Positions 21,014 to 33,090 of a stretch of 64,000 nt of DNA are shown here, piece by piece (within the stretch, counting starts at the first letter, position 1; each line of letters begins with the position of its first letter). Origin of the DNA: Misgurnus anguillicaudatus (lineage: Eukaryota > Chordata > Actinopteri > Cypriniformes > Cobitidae); the NCBI RefSeq assembly GCF_027580225.2, contig NC_073346.2, positions 372,001-436,000 on the forward strand. The letters are read 5' to 3'. The position numbers and the translations under genes were made by a program. The notes beneath the pieces are model-generated. The model ran no database searches, was not told the origin of the DNA, and saw only the letters and a list, made by a program, of their open reading frames with translations.

Positions 21014-21790
21014 AAATATAGCCTAATTCTATTTAGCACTAAGCAATAAAAGTAAGCATTTTAAAGGACCATTACATGTTTTTGCATTTTACTTCATAAA
21101 ACGTAAAATAAGTATCACTTATATTACAGTATCACCCTCAATCTGATCTGTCTTGCACTTTAGGCCCTTAACTATACCTTATTTTTATTCGCTGTCTAGG
21201 TTGTCAATAAACACATACAATGACTTAATCTCTTTGACAACTGTTATTGAGTGTTATACACTCTTGTTATATGCAAATGAATTAAGAGATGAAGTCAATG
21301 AACCACTAGCATGCCATACACTGCAAGGAAGGTTTGAGTTAAGTTTTACATAGAGTGCAAAAATAGGTAGGATATTAGAGTTTGCGAAAACAGAAAAAAA
21401 TATGAAAACAACATAACAAAACGCTTCACATCAAAGACAACAAAACTATTGACAAATTCCGGTTCACAATCTACCTTGTTTTAACACAACAAACCAGCCT
21501 GATTAAGTTACGCTCTTTGAAAGCTGACTTCACCTGATTAGTTAAGTCATGTTATTCACATTTGGACCAAAAAACATAGCACAGAGCACAAAACACAATG
21601 AAACAGTGTTTCAGAGAGACATTTGCTATTAAAGATCAGTGTGCATTGATAAAATCTAAACGGCCAAACTAAACAGTCCCTCAATGAAGGAGCTTTTGTG
21701 AGTGAGCGTGAAAGAGCTGATTGATGCCAGCTGAGCAGAACAAAAGCACTGTTAACATAAAAGAAAGTGCACTGTAGTATATATAAACAA
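21014..21790. other. Intronic sequence upstream of the bbs9 exon, nothing recognised
   Basis: AT-rich intron next to the bbs9 acceptor. No conserved open frame or element end was found. Confidence 0.45.
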
Positions 21791-22075
21791 CACAAAGGGC
21801 CATATTTTAACGATCTGAAACGCAAGTGCGAAGCGCAAAGCGCAAGTGACTTTGTGGGCGGATCTTGGGCGCTGTTGCTATTTTCCCGGCGGGAGAAATA
21901 AGTCTTGCTCCAGGCGCAAATCAATAAGGGGTTGGTCTAAAGTAGGTTCTTTATTCAGAGGTGTGGTTTGGGCGTAACGTCAAATAAACCAATCAGAACG
22001 CTATCCAACATTCCCTTTAAACGCAAGGGCGCAAGTTCCATGGCGGGTTGCTATTATAATGACGGGTGTACCAGG

Positions 22076-22773
22076 AGTTCTCAACGAGCCTGAAAATTAC
22101 AACCCGACCCGACCCGGCCGTGGCTTTTAAAGCCCGGACCCGATGTAACCCGACACATCAACGTGAATTATCTGTCCGAACCCGACCCGCGGCCCGACGA
22201 CGCCGACCCCCCCCTGCCTTTTTTTCTCATACACGTAGGCTATTATCATGACCAGCAGACGGAAATTCAAACCAAGCTTTAATGTTCACGCCTTTAAACA
22301 ATACAAACAACTGAAACAATAAACTTTAAATATAGGCTATATAAATATGCCAAAAAAATCACACAATAATAAATAAAAAGAACTCAAACATGTACCCAGC
22401 CAGCGGCTTCTCCTCCTGTAGTATGCAACGGTGAATTCACCTGCGGCAAGTTTACTTTTTTCCATCTCTTCTTCTCCAGGCAACAGGCGTGCACGCAGTG
22501 ATAGCAATAAGCTCCAGTCTGGATCCGTTGCTGATCCACCCCGGAGCTTATTGCTATCCCCCGCCCCTCTATGTGATGCATGTTGCAGCAGCCAGACCAG
22601 ACTTTCTTTACGGTGAACAGAAGTGATGATTAATAATTTTTTTCACGGAGCGTAAAAGATTAAGCCCGAGGTCCGACCCGACCCAACTCAGTTGCTTATA
22701 TTTTTGACCCGAACCCGGCCCGAATTCGCGGGTCCCGTCGGGTTTGTCGGGCCAGCCCGACCCATTGAGAACT
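22076..22773. mobile_element. CCCGACC-rich hAT-like element nested in Harbinger copy 1
   Basis: Ends are AGTTCTCAACGAGCC and GACCCATTGAGAACT, with 8-bp flanks GTACCAGG and CTACCAGG. The second Harbinger copy (around 61835) lacks this insertion, giving an empty site. The interior is full of ACCCGACCCGACCCGG-type motifs near both ends. No transposase. Confidence 0.8.
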
Positions 22774-22789
22774 CTACCAGGCGCACGCC

Positions 22790-23125
22790 AGGAGCGGTTC
22801 ACAGCTACGGAGACCCACGTTCTTGTAAGAGCAGTCAAAGACAGAGAAGTTGTTTTGTATGGGGATGGGAGAAACCCGCCCAAATCAGTGTCGGTTAAAC
22901 AGGCGTGAGAGGAAATAGCCACAATTGTCTCATCAGCTGGCTTCCCCATCGTTGCGCCAAGCGCTACAATGATGTCAAGAGACAGGGAATCCCAAGCTTG
23001 CCAGCATAAATCGGGCACGCCGTGTAACGGGAGGTGGATCTGTCTCTACACAGGACCTGACGCCAGCAGAGGACATTGCTGCATCCACCCTCACCGCTGA
23101 AAGGGTTTGGGGGCTTTGAAATCGG
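22790..23125 (+). pseudogene. Myb/SANT-like ORF remnant of Harbinger copy 1
   Basis: The frame reads RFTATETHVLVRAVKDREVV, LYGDGRNPPKSVSVKQA, then TGA where the family has Trp, then EEIATIVSSAG. A frame change leads to CAKRYNDVKRQG and QDLTPAEDIAASTLTAERVW. This is the DNA-binding Myb/SANT-like accessory protein (NAIF1-like) that accompanies Harbinger transposases. The same TGA is in the other copy, so the stop predates amplification. Confidence 0.75.
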
Positions 23126-23701
23126 AAACTCAAGCAAGGTTTCTTATGAAAACATTTTAATTACATAAAATAAACGTAATACAGCCACGCAACAAACTTA
23201 TGAAAATATTTTAATCGTTATTTGCATGAGAATTTTTAACGCAGCCACACAATACATAAAAACTATCACCACAATGCTCACCACAATGGTTTCCCTTATC
23301 TCATGTGTTAATATTTTTTATTGTAACAATTAATGATTTGCAAAAATAACTTTTGCATCTGTGTAGATTAGATAAGCAATGCGCTTTGTGCACACTATAC
23401 ATTATGGTCGAGCATGCGCCCTTAAAATAGCATAATGAACTACATGCAACGCGCCACTGACTTTAGACTAGTTTTTTTTTTTGGTAAGTAGCGCAATTGT
23501 TTTTTGAAACTGCAAAATAGCATCAGGGATGGTTTGCGCCGGAACACGCCTGGGGAACAGCCCAGGGAGCGCAAGTTCATTCCCTAGTTTGCCGACGTGC
23601 GTCTGTGGAGGGAAAAACCCGCTGTGCGCCGGTGCAAAATACGAAATGATACATGCGTCATTGACAAAGTCAATTGCGCTGGGTGCAAGATAGGGCCCAA
23701 A

Positions 23702-24760
23702 GACTTGAAGAGGAGAATTTCTTTGAGAATAGAAGAGTAGATGAACTACAGGTATCTCATGTATCTCATATCTCATTGTTCAAGAATGAAGCAATATTCT
23801 TTTAAAGATAATCATGTTTTTTGACATGCCACACAAGACAAATGTATAAAACATGACTTTAAACTACTTTCCAAAAATAAAAAAGGGTGCTAAACATTTA
23901 GAAATGTCAATTCCACAAGGTCACAAACTGGACACAGTATTAGATATTATCAAATAGTTCTTACAACAAAATGATGAGCTGGATTAGAAATTGGCTATTG
24001 TTTGAAAGAATACATGTAAAGCAGCTGGCAGACTGTATGACTTATCAGTGCAGCCAACATTTACCCATGTGCAAAATCACCAAAAATTATATACTCTAAA
24101 AATACTCCCACTATTTTGAAATATACCATTTCAGGCCAAAAACAAACCCTGGCCAATGCCAAAGACAGGCAAAAAAAATATTTTATGCCCTGTGGGATAC
24201 AGCCACAAAAGAAGATGCAGAAATATCTGTGTAGTCGGAATATTTCTTTATGGGATATTCATATTGTGTACTTTTGCTTGAACTAGCAGAAAGAAAAAAG
24301 CCTCAGATAATGAATAAAATTATACTTTCAGCAACACAGAAAAGAGGCATTGGGGGTAATGCATATTTGCATTAGAGTTGCTGGACATCATGTATTTTCA
24401 ATTATACAACAGTTCTTTCTGGTTCTCGAATCTGATTGGCTAAGAGGCGTGCAATATTCTACTGATAACGGCACAGTTACCGCTTCACCTTTCGTATCAT
24501 TCCGCCACCTAATGAATGGAGGTCCTCTAAACAGGCTCATCTCTGAATGGAAAACTGCAGGCACACACGGACACACACAAACGCGCTGTTTTGAATCACT
24601 CTCCATGTGTCTCATTAGTTCACTATCTCGCAAATCAGTGTGTGAATCCCAATCGGAAGTTATTATTCCGTAAAAGATCAGCGCTCTTGGATGTTAAGTT
24701 AAACTTAAAGGCGGAGTCCATGATGTTTGAAAGCCAATGTTGATATTTGAAATCACCTAA
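23702..24760. other. Intronic sequence with MITE-like debris
   Basis: No gene. The stretch 24410-24480 (CTCGAATCTGATTGGCTAAG) and 24700-24750 (AAAGGCGGAGTCCATGATGT) look like ends of dispersed fish MITEs, but partners were not found. Confidence 0.4.
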
Positions 24761-24767
24761 ACAAGGT

Positions 24768-24992
24768 GTTTGGAGAACCCGGTTTCTCTCCTACGGCCTC
24801 GTGCCTCTGGCCTAATCACAGTCGTGATGATATAGAGCTATATCACACTCCTACTCGAGGGATATTGCTTAAATATATAATATTTAACTGAAAAGTTAAT
24901 TGGAACATCTGCACCCAAAGTATGAACTGTTCAACAGGAAATTACAAAAAGCAAAAAATGAAAGAAGAGGAGAGAAACCGGGTTCTCCAAAC
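24768..24992. mobile_element. Short MITE with 25-bp inverted termini
   Basis: GTTTGGAGAACCCGGTTTCT at 24768 is inverted at 24968-24992, a near-perfect 25-bp terminal repeat enclosing about 175 bp. No clear target duplication. Confidence 0.6.
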
Positions 24993-25689
<697 letters not shown>

Positions 25690-25840
25690 CATTCAGAAAA
25701 GTGTGGAGGGCATGCTATGGTGTTTTTATTATTATTCTCTATTCCAGACACATAGGTCCATATCAAAAAGACATACAAACATACTTATTAAAAAAAAAAA
25801 AAAAATACACACAAGAAAGGAGGGGGAAAAGAAAGACATT

Positions 25841-26839
25841 TCAAAAAACATACAGGCTTTTGCTCCAGTGCTTCCAGAAACGGGAGTTATACCTCGTGTC
25901 ACTCAGTTTAATATTATTTATCACACATATAATACTGTTTTTCGAGTCCCTCAGCCTACACATGAAGCTATAGATATACTTCCTGAACACAGCATTCAAG
26001 GTGGATACATTATTTGATACAAACAGTTGGCTTGCACTCATCCACCTTGGAAGCTTGAGCAGGATTCTCAGCGCATCGTTAAATGCAACTTGGAGCTTTC
26101 TCATTTTAGCATTGGTATAGTTACACCACAGATGAGCTGTATAAAGAGAATTACAATATGTCCTAAACAGAGCTATTTTAATATCATCTGTACACATATA
26201 AAATTTACGTGCCAGCATATTAGCTTGTCCGTACAGCTTACAGCACTGCCGCTGCACATCATCATCATCACTTAAATCATTTCTAATGATGTGTCCCAAA
26301 TATTTGACTTTAGTTACCACATTTAAAACTTGGTTATCTATATAGAAAGAAGGAAATTTTTGCCTAAGGTCCTCTTTGGTTTTAACAATCATAACTACAC
26401 TCTTTTTAGCATTAAATTTAATATCATACTGCATCCCATACCTCGAACACACACGAAGCAGCTGTTGCAATCCTGCACTATATGGAGACATAATTACTAT
26501 ATCATCAGCATACATCAAATGGTTGATAAGACTATCACCTATTACACAACCAGTCTTACAATCATTTAACTCCACAGAGAGACCATCCATGTACAGATTA
26601 AAAAGAAGAGGTGACAATATACCCCCTTGCCGCACTCCATTCGTCATAAAAAAAGGTTCTGATACACTATTCCCCCATTGAATTTTTAAGGTTTGATGTA
26701 TATACCAAGAATATAAAATTCTTATCAAATATGGGGAAACCCCTCTTTCTTGCAATTTTATAAATAACTTCGTATGATTGATTCGATCAAACGCTTTAGA
26801 TGCGTCTAAAACACAACAACACTGTGGAATTATGATCAT
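25841..26839 (-). pseudogene. LINE ORF2, reverse transcriptase palm to C-terminus
   Basis: Motifs in order: LDASKAFDRINHTKLF (first catalytic Asp block), NGVRQGGILSPLLFNLYMDG, NHLMYADDIVIMSP (catalytic YADD) and KVKYLGHIIRNDLSDDDDV. The rest is the conserved C-terminal part ending near KSLYVF. The frame is open for 332 codons and connects to the upstream piece through one frameshift at about 26800-26839. The protein would reverse transcribe LINE RNA at a nicked target. Confidence 0.9.
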
Positions 26840-28090
26840 TATACTTACTAACCACCTCTTTTAATGAATATATGCATAAATCAGTACCATGCTTACTTTT
26901 GAAACCAAATTGATTATCCGTAGTTGTTAGATACTCTTTAAGCCTGTCCATGAGAATTTGTTCAAACACTTTTGAGATCACACTTGCCAATGCAATTGGC
27001 CTATAGTTTTCTGTCCCGGATATTTTACCCGTTTTATCCTTTATTACTGGCACTAGTAACACTATTATCATGGAATCAGGTAACACACCATGGATTAAAA
27101 AACCTGTAAAACACAAAGCTAGTAGCACAGAAATCCTTAAGCTAGCGTGCTTTAAATGCTCCGCTGTTATTCGATCTGGACCACATGCTCTATTTTCAGC
27201 TAATTTCTCAATTGCGTAGCTAACCTCACCAGGTGTAACCACCATACCATCATCATTCGGCACATGCCCAATTTTAAATTCCTTCCTTTCAACACAATTA
27301 AAAATATCTCCATAATATTTTCTCCATAAATTAACAATATTCACAGCCCCTACAACCCCATCAACACTAGTTGGCAGAGGTATTTTACTATTATTGATAA
27401 CCTTGACTTCTTTCCAGAATTCATAAACATTATTTTGCTGAAGGTTTTTGGCCATTGCGTTTGCTCTCATGGCCAGCTCATGTCTTTTTATAAAACGTAC
27501 CGCATATTTAAATTTTGCATTTGCCATTTTCTTTTGCTCAAAATCTGGGCCATGTCTAACTTTACCCATTAGAACCCAGTGTTTAAACGCTTGTCTAGCC
27601 TGCAAGTGTAATTCAGAAACATATTCATTCCAACCAGCCCTAAAATTATAATTTTTAACCCTTTTTTGACACAAGGATCTACCGGCATTATCTAAACAGT
27701 CCACTATTTCATCATACATCAAACATAAATCACGCTTATGCTCCGGTTTTTTACAATCAACATTATCACACACAAGTGACTCAGTTGGCACTACTATATT
27801 GCTCAGCCTCTTTTCTGTTAATAATTTATACCCCCCAAGATCATTTGACGTGAGTCTTACCCAGTCTATTCTTCCACATTGTTCAGTGTTTTCAGAACTG
27901 CTCATCTCAGGTAGACTTGCAATGTTTAAAATTACTGAAATGGGTATATGGTCTGTTGTAGCCCAGTTATACAGTATCTCAAGTTTGTCTATGGAATCAT
28001 GAGCATCAGCTGTACATATACAGTGATCCAGCCAAGATGTTGTATTCCATGCCTCACTGATATATGTAAAGCTGTCTACTGGTAGTAGTA
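26796..28090 (-). pseudogene. LINE ORF2, endonuclease end to RT fingers
   Basis: From about 28090 the frame reads DSFTYISEAWNTTSWLDHCI, then TDHIPISVILN (the endonuclease DH box), a long linker, and RT blocks GPDRITAEHLKHA, ENYRPIALASVISKVFEQIL and NQFGFKSKHGTDLC. It ends at CFRRI because of the frameshift into the next frame (LDASKAF). Apart from the two frameshifts no stop interrupts it. Confidence 0.88.
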
Positions 28091-28645
28091 AATCAACTTA
28101 CTATCCTGACAAAACCTGATTAACTGTTGACCAAACAAGGAATTATTATCAGAAATATCAGCATTCATATCCCCTAATATAAATATACTTGTACACACAT
28201 TTTCCTTAATAAAAGCACTTATAAAAGCAAGCCTATTCATATATTCATCTTCATTTTGGCTACATTCATATGGAGTATACACATTCAATATTACAAATAC
28301 CTTATTATTAAGCTCCACTTTAATTGCTATACACCAGTCTACGTCTAATCTAATCACAGTGATCAAAGGATCATACTTCTTACGCCATAATATGGCTACA
28401 CCTCCAGGAATTCTGCCACGCAATATTCTCACATTTAAGTCTGTTGTGGATTCTCCCACTCCATGGAAATCCTCATGAACCGAGTTAAGTTTGTCTAAAT
28501 CTTGTTTTGATAAGAAAGTCTCTTGTACACATAAAATGTCCGCATTCTCCAATAGTTTGTCAATAACAATCCGCTGCGCTTTATCGCCGGGATTCCGCCC
28601 CAAGCGCAGCCCTCGCGAGTTATATGACACCACTCTAAAATTCAT
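28076..28645 (-). pseudogene. LINE ORF2 start: apurinic-type endonuclease
   Basis: ATG at 28645 gives MNFRVVSYNSRGLRLGRNPG, then CVQETFLSKQD (catalytic Glu), VILNVYTPYECSQNED and FILGDMNADISDN (catalytic GDMN). It nicks target DNA to prime insertion. The frame ends at a TAG caused by a frameshift near 28085; the expected continuation (LLPVDSFTYIS) is intact in the next frame. Confidence 0.9.
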
Positions 28646-28654
28646 AAATCAGTT

Positions 28655-29944
28655 TCATAGCTTCATTTCAGTAGACACATGCAACTCTGATGCCGAGACA
28701 CCACTACTAGGTGTTACTACATTCACTGAACCTGCATTCGCCCTTGGTTTACGTGCCTCATAAAATCGGCGTACAAATACTCCATGTGGCCAGATCTGGG
28801 GCTCATATACATCCTGAACCTTATCACACTCAACAGTTACTTTAAAGGAACTGTATCGATTCTGAGCAGTATCCATCTTTTGGCAAATAACATCACGTTG
28901 GAATTTATCCTTAAGATAGATAGCCAATGTCTCAGAGTCTAAGTCCGGTGAAAATTTTGTGGCAAACACACTCACCAGTTTAGTCTTCACAGCCTGTATA
29001 TTTCCCTCAGGACAAGTTCCAACAATGCCATTAAGCTTCTTGCCTCTAGATTGATTTAGCCGGGGTTTGGGCGGCGAGTTGTCGTTCTCACTCACATATT
29101 TTAGCCGACGGCCCTCCTTCACCACACGACTCCATGCAGGTGACACAGCTAGATGACGCTTTGGCCTCACATCCGGCGCTCTCTCGACCACGCCGACATC
29201 CATAGCCGAAGCCTCAGCACCCAGTATACTCCGCCCTCGGTGCTCCTTTCTGCTCCGGGTGGCAGACGCCGTCCCCACACTCACTCCATGTTCCAACACA
29301 GGCTGCACACAATCCGAGGGCGCATGATCCACCTCCCGGCTCTGGACCGGACCCTCATTAGTCTGGAGAATTAACGCATTCCCTACACAAGGCTCAGATT
29401 GTTCAATTACACATAAGCGATGGTTTATACCCGCCGTCACCAACTGGAGATCCTCACAGATATTAGTCTGCGTAGACATGGCCTGTTTAATAGCAGAAAT
29501 ATCCGTACTTAAACGCTCAATTTTCCCCAGAAGGCAAGAAATATCAAGGCTATTGAAGGTCACCGTCGGTAGTTCGTCCAGATAATGTGACACAATACGA
29601 GGGATGTTTTCACCAACCTCGTTAAGCAATTTTAAACAGCTCTTTACATTATTCGCATCCTTTTGCGGTCCCTTATGTGCAACACAGCGCTGAGAAGTGC
29701 TAGGGCAGAGTTCAAAGATAGCTTTTTTAGAGTTCTCAATCCACTCCGACCCAAAGTGATTCACAGCCAGTAAGACTAAATCGTCCTGGTTCAAGGTCTT
29801 CATCTTGATAACGAGAAAGTTTAAAAACTCGTCCTCCACAATTACTTTGCCATCATTAGTATGGTAAATTAATGGCTTTATCCGAGTTTTACTCACAGCA
29901 CCGAGTGCTTTCCTGCCGCTGCTATCCGCCATACTATCCGACAT
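28655..29944 (-). CDS. LINE ORF1 protein (430 codons from the ATG at 29944)
   Basis: The frame is open from 30130, but the start MSDSMADSSGRKALGAV at 29944 is more plausible than the upstream hydrophobic stretch. The N-terminal half has leucine-rich helical segments (LLGKIERLSTDISAIKQAM), a probable coiled coil for multimerisation. The C-terminal half has VSVFATKFSPDLDSETLAIY and EPQIWPHGVFVRRFYEARKP, a conserved ORF1 nucleic-acid-binding domain of this LINE group. It is intact, nine bases upstream of ORF2. Confidence 0.8.
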   Translation of the reverse strand: MSDSMADSSGRKALGAVSKTRIKPLIYHTNDGKVIVEDEFLNFLVIKMKTLNQDDLVLLAVNHFGSEWIENSKKAIFELCPSTSQRCVAHKGPQKDANNVKSCLKLLNEVGENIPRIVSHYLDELPTVTFNSLDISCLLGKIERLSTDISAIKQAMSTQTNICEDLQLVTAGINHRLCVIEQSEPCVGNALILQTNEGPVQSREVDHAPSDCVQPVLEHGVSVGTASATRSRKEHRGRSILGAEASAMDVGVVERAPDVRPKRHLAVSPAWSRVVKEGRRLKYVSENDNSPPKPRLNQSRGKKLNGIVGTCPEGNIQAVKTKLVSVFATKFSPDLDSETLAIYLKDKFQRDVICQKMDTAQNRYSSFKVTVECDKVQDVYEPQIWPHGVFVRRFYEARKPRANAGSVNVVTPSSGVSASELHVSTEMKL

Positions 29945-30170
29945 GTTTGTGTTGATAAGATCTGCATTTGGACCAGCAAGTGATCCTAGACAGTTATGGA
30001 TGTTATCTTTATTTAAGGCACAAAGATAACATAAGGATAGATAAAGAGACATTGCCAAAGACAATTCTTGTTTATATACTTCTCCACTACAAAAGCTAAG
30101 CAAGACACTGACAGTGATATCATCTGGCAACCCATAGAGACAACTAAGATGGCTTATCGTTAGCTTAGAC

Positions 30171-30453
30171 CTGGTATACAGAGAACTCTGTGTTTTTATG
30201 GATAAATTGCTGTATTAGAGCAAACACAAATACACACATACATTGGCATATGTGGTTTTCAGGGACAATTTCATAGATGCAATGCATTGTATACTGTACA
30301 AACTGTACATTCTATTCCCCTAACCTACCCCAGTCCCTAACCCCAACCGTCACAAAAAGTTGTTGACAGTTAATCTGCCAGTACCATTTAGTATGTTTTG
30401 TAGCTGTTCGGTTTGTTTAAACATGTCATTGTACACTATTTTCCCCCGTAAAC

Positions 30454-30460
<7 letters not shown>
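30171..30460. other. Intronic sequence between LINE and CA repeat
   Basis: No coding signal. A run of TAACCTACCCCAGTCCCTAA and similar text is unremarkable. Confidence 0.4.

Positions 30461-30529
<69 letters not shown>
30461..30529. repeat. AC/GT microsatellite
   Basis: About 34 AC units without interruption. Confidence 0.97.
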
Positions 30530-30532
<3 letters not shown>

Positions 30533-30925
30533 CACATAATATACAAAACATGGTCAAAAATATGTAAGAACATTTACTTAATTGTGAGTCTTTATTTGTT
30601 CTGTGGGTACCCCAACTGGAGTCCCCAGGCCACTGTTCTGGGTCAGTTCTTGCTCAACCACAATATACCAGATTTGTTAAGTGACACCATTTTGTTCCCA
30701 GAGTACCCCTTTGTGTTGAAATTTTCAATTTAAAAGCATTCACTGATTAGAGCTGTTAATCTTTCCCACAAGTATCGTTTCGGTTACACGGATCACGGTT
30801 TAGTGTATCTTGTCCTCTAATTCTGAACTATAAACAATATAAACACCATATGAAGACAGTTGCACACCAGACAAAAAGCATTGTGTTGCTTTACATCTTT
30901 TAAAGCTGAACACATGATTTTCTAT
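30530..30925. other. Intronic sequence, nothing recognised
   Basis: No gene or element ends between the AC repeat and the inverted LINE segment. TATC-rich and AT-rich text only. Confidence 0.4.
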
Positions 30926-30930
30926 GATTT

Positions 30931-31597
30931 TCTAACGCCTGACCACTGATACCAACATTGTTTTCTAGTCTATTGAGTAGGATTGTGTGATCAATTGTGT
31001 CAAAGGCTGCACTAAGGTCTAGTAATATAAGGATCGAGATTTCACCACGATCGGATGTTAAAAGGAGGTCATTTGTAACTTTAAGCAGTGCTGTCTCTGT
31101 GCTATGGTGAGGCCTGAATTCTGATTGGACCTTTTTATACGTAGTATTATTCACTAAGAATGTGCATAGCTGGCTTGTCACTACTTTTTCTAATACCTTA
31201 GAAAGAAAAGGGAGATTTGAGAATGGTCTAAAGTTATTAAGATCTCCCTGGTCAAGGTGTGGTTTTTTAATGACCGGTCTAATTACTGCTAGTTTGAAAG
31301 CTGTTGGAACGTATCCTAATTCTAGGGAATACCTCTTTAAGTAGTTTTGTGGGAATGGGGTCTAATATACAGGATTATGATTTGGATGATGTTACTAATT
31401 TAGAGAGCTCTTCTATTGTAGTAGCTTTAAATGAATCAAGATGTCCGTATGGTAATCTAGTGTTAAATGTACTATTGGGTAGAGTGGTGGCTGTTTGCGT
31501 AGCTGCGATGTTTTCCCTAATAACCGCAATTTTGTTAGTAAAGAAGTTCATGAAGTCGTTACTATTGTTATATAAAAAAATATACCATTGCACATAA
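30931..31597 (-). pseudogene. Inverted 5' segment of L2-like LINE C (RT fingers/palm)
   Basis: On the minus strand: NSNDFMNFFTNKIAVIRENI, TRLPYGHLDSFKATTIEELS, a degenerate middle containing the [20 protein letters not shown] block, then [40 protein letters not shown] and GISGQAL. The segment points opposite to the 3' part of the same family starting at 32400. The layout fits a 5' inversion formed during insertion. Confidence 0.82.
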
Positions 31598-32392
31598 TAA
31601 GAAAGCTAGTTAAAAATGTTGTCAATACAAAACAGAAATTATTAGACACACCAGTAATAGAGTGCTGAAGGGGTGACGCATCTCTGTAGGTTGCTACTTG
31701 AGTAGAGTGCAACTCTGAGCGAAATCTCTGCTCCCCCTCACCACTGGGTTTCTTGGGTGCTGTGAGCAAATCAGTCCGCTCAAGTAGCAGTGCTTCGCTT
31801 TCTGAGAATATAGTTCCCAGTATGTATAGAGTTAAAAGATGGCTGTGTCTCATATGACCTTGTTATTTGTACATGCTGTAACTATACAAATCACAACATA
31901 TAAATAGAAAACTGTTGGCGCTATTTTGTCACTTATTGGGAGCTGATGCTATGCTAGAGCCATTTACTTCTAGTCTTTGTGCTATGCTAGGCTAGCAGTG
32001 GGTGCGTCAAACAGAGTTAGGGGATGCACGGATATGAAAAGGGGTATGTATGGAGTTATCGAACTCTGGGGGATACAGTGAATAAGCTAAAATCCCAAAA
32101 TGTTGGCGTGTTCCTTAAATGTATTAATAAACAATGAATGCATGTGTTGAGTCATGAGTCTTGTTGTAGTTAATGATGACTGTACATGCCTTAACTCAGC
32201 ATTACTAAACCAGCACAAATATATTGAGTCATATGCAAAGTTTACAGTACTCGTATGAGTTTTAAAACTTAAAAAAGGTTTAAGGCAATCAGTTTCCTCA
32301 ATTGGTTTAAGTTGAGTTAACTTATTGGGTTTTAAAATATACTGGTATTGTGGAACTTTATCAGATTTGAGGAAACTGTCAAATCTCATTAT
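31598..32392. mobile_element. Insertion between the two LINE C segments, unclassified
   Basis: This 0.8-kb stretch is not LINE sequence. It includes GTGACGCATCTCTGTAGGTT and TGTCTCATATGACCTTGTTA, text I associate with dispersed cyprinid DNA elements. Ends and superfamily are undefined. Confidence 0.4.
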
Positions 32393-32575
32393 GAAAATCA
32401 AGCTTTACATCTCCTCTCATCCCAGCAAAACACACCAGCTTTGTAAACTAACAGACTGTATTAGCGATATAAGTGACTGGATGGCACATAACTTCCTTAT
32501 GCTAAACTCTAATAAGACAGAGATACTTATTATTGAACCAAATATGCTCAAAACAAAATATGTCAGATTACAAGT

Positions 32576-32985
32576 AGGGATGTCCCGATCCCACTTAACA
32601 TTTCCGATCCGATACCGATATCTGCCTGATACTATTGTAATTAAATGTGTATAGTGCTTTCTGCTACATCTAGTATCATTTTAAATGTTAAAATCAATAA
32701 TTTAAAATGATTTATAAGTTACAGAAATCATTTGTAAATAGTAATCATGGCAGTGTTTAGGAGAACATATAATAGGTACTTTTGATCAATTAAGTATGCT
32801 AAATATTTTTTTCTTAATTCGGTAAAACTGTCATAGTAAAAAAGCTTGAGTGTGCAGATGGTTATTTTGAGAATTATGCATTTGACCGGACTTTTATGCA
32901 CATTCCGGGTGCAGAATTGATGTGCTTAAATCATCCTCTCACTGGAAAAACACAGAGAATAGATGTATTGTGTGGGTAACTTGTC
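32576..32985. mobile_element. hAT-like left-end fragment (AGGGATGTCCCGATC)
   Basis: The stretch opens AGGGATGTCCCGATCC then ATCCGATACCGATATCTGCC, the left end of a familiar fish hAT family. No matching right terminus was found before LINE sequence returns, so it is truncated or a deletion followed insertion. Confidence 0.55.
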
Positions 32986-33090
32986 TGGGTAATATACTAG
33001 TGCCGCAATAGCTAGCCTGTCTGAAACCGAGCATATATTAAAACACAACACTGTGTGACACTTGCATTACATGCCAACGGCCCCTACGCT

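Larger units (their letters stand above)
21797..23698 (+). mobile_element. PIF/Harbinger-like element, copy 1
   Basis: The ends are GGGCC-ATATTTTAACGATC and AGATAGGGCCC, flanked by AAA on both sides (3-bp duplication). Interior GCGCAAG-rich sequence and a Myb/SANT-like ORF remnant match the copy at 55738-62086 in reverse. A hAT element is nested at 22076-22773. No DDE transposase is present, so the family is nonautonomous. Confidence 0.82.
25730..30170 (-). mobile_element. Nearly full-length two-ORF LINE, jockey/CR1-like
   Basis: On the minus strand ORF1 (to 28655) is followed 9 bases later by ORF2 (from 28645). ORF2 contains an apurinic-type endonuclease and a reverse transcriptase, in the order expected of the jockey/CR1 group. 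Only two frameshifts in ORF2 were detected, at about 28085 and 26800-26840. The 5' UTR extends above 30130 and the 3' UTR below 25841 toward an A-rich and CA-rich stretch; neither end nor a target duplication is clear. Confidence 0.85.

Noticed and set aside
24388..24673. Open frames on both strands at 24.35-24.67 kb
   Set aside because: The region looks like MITE debris; no conserved motif, start context or splice site supports a gene.
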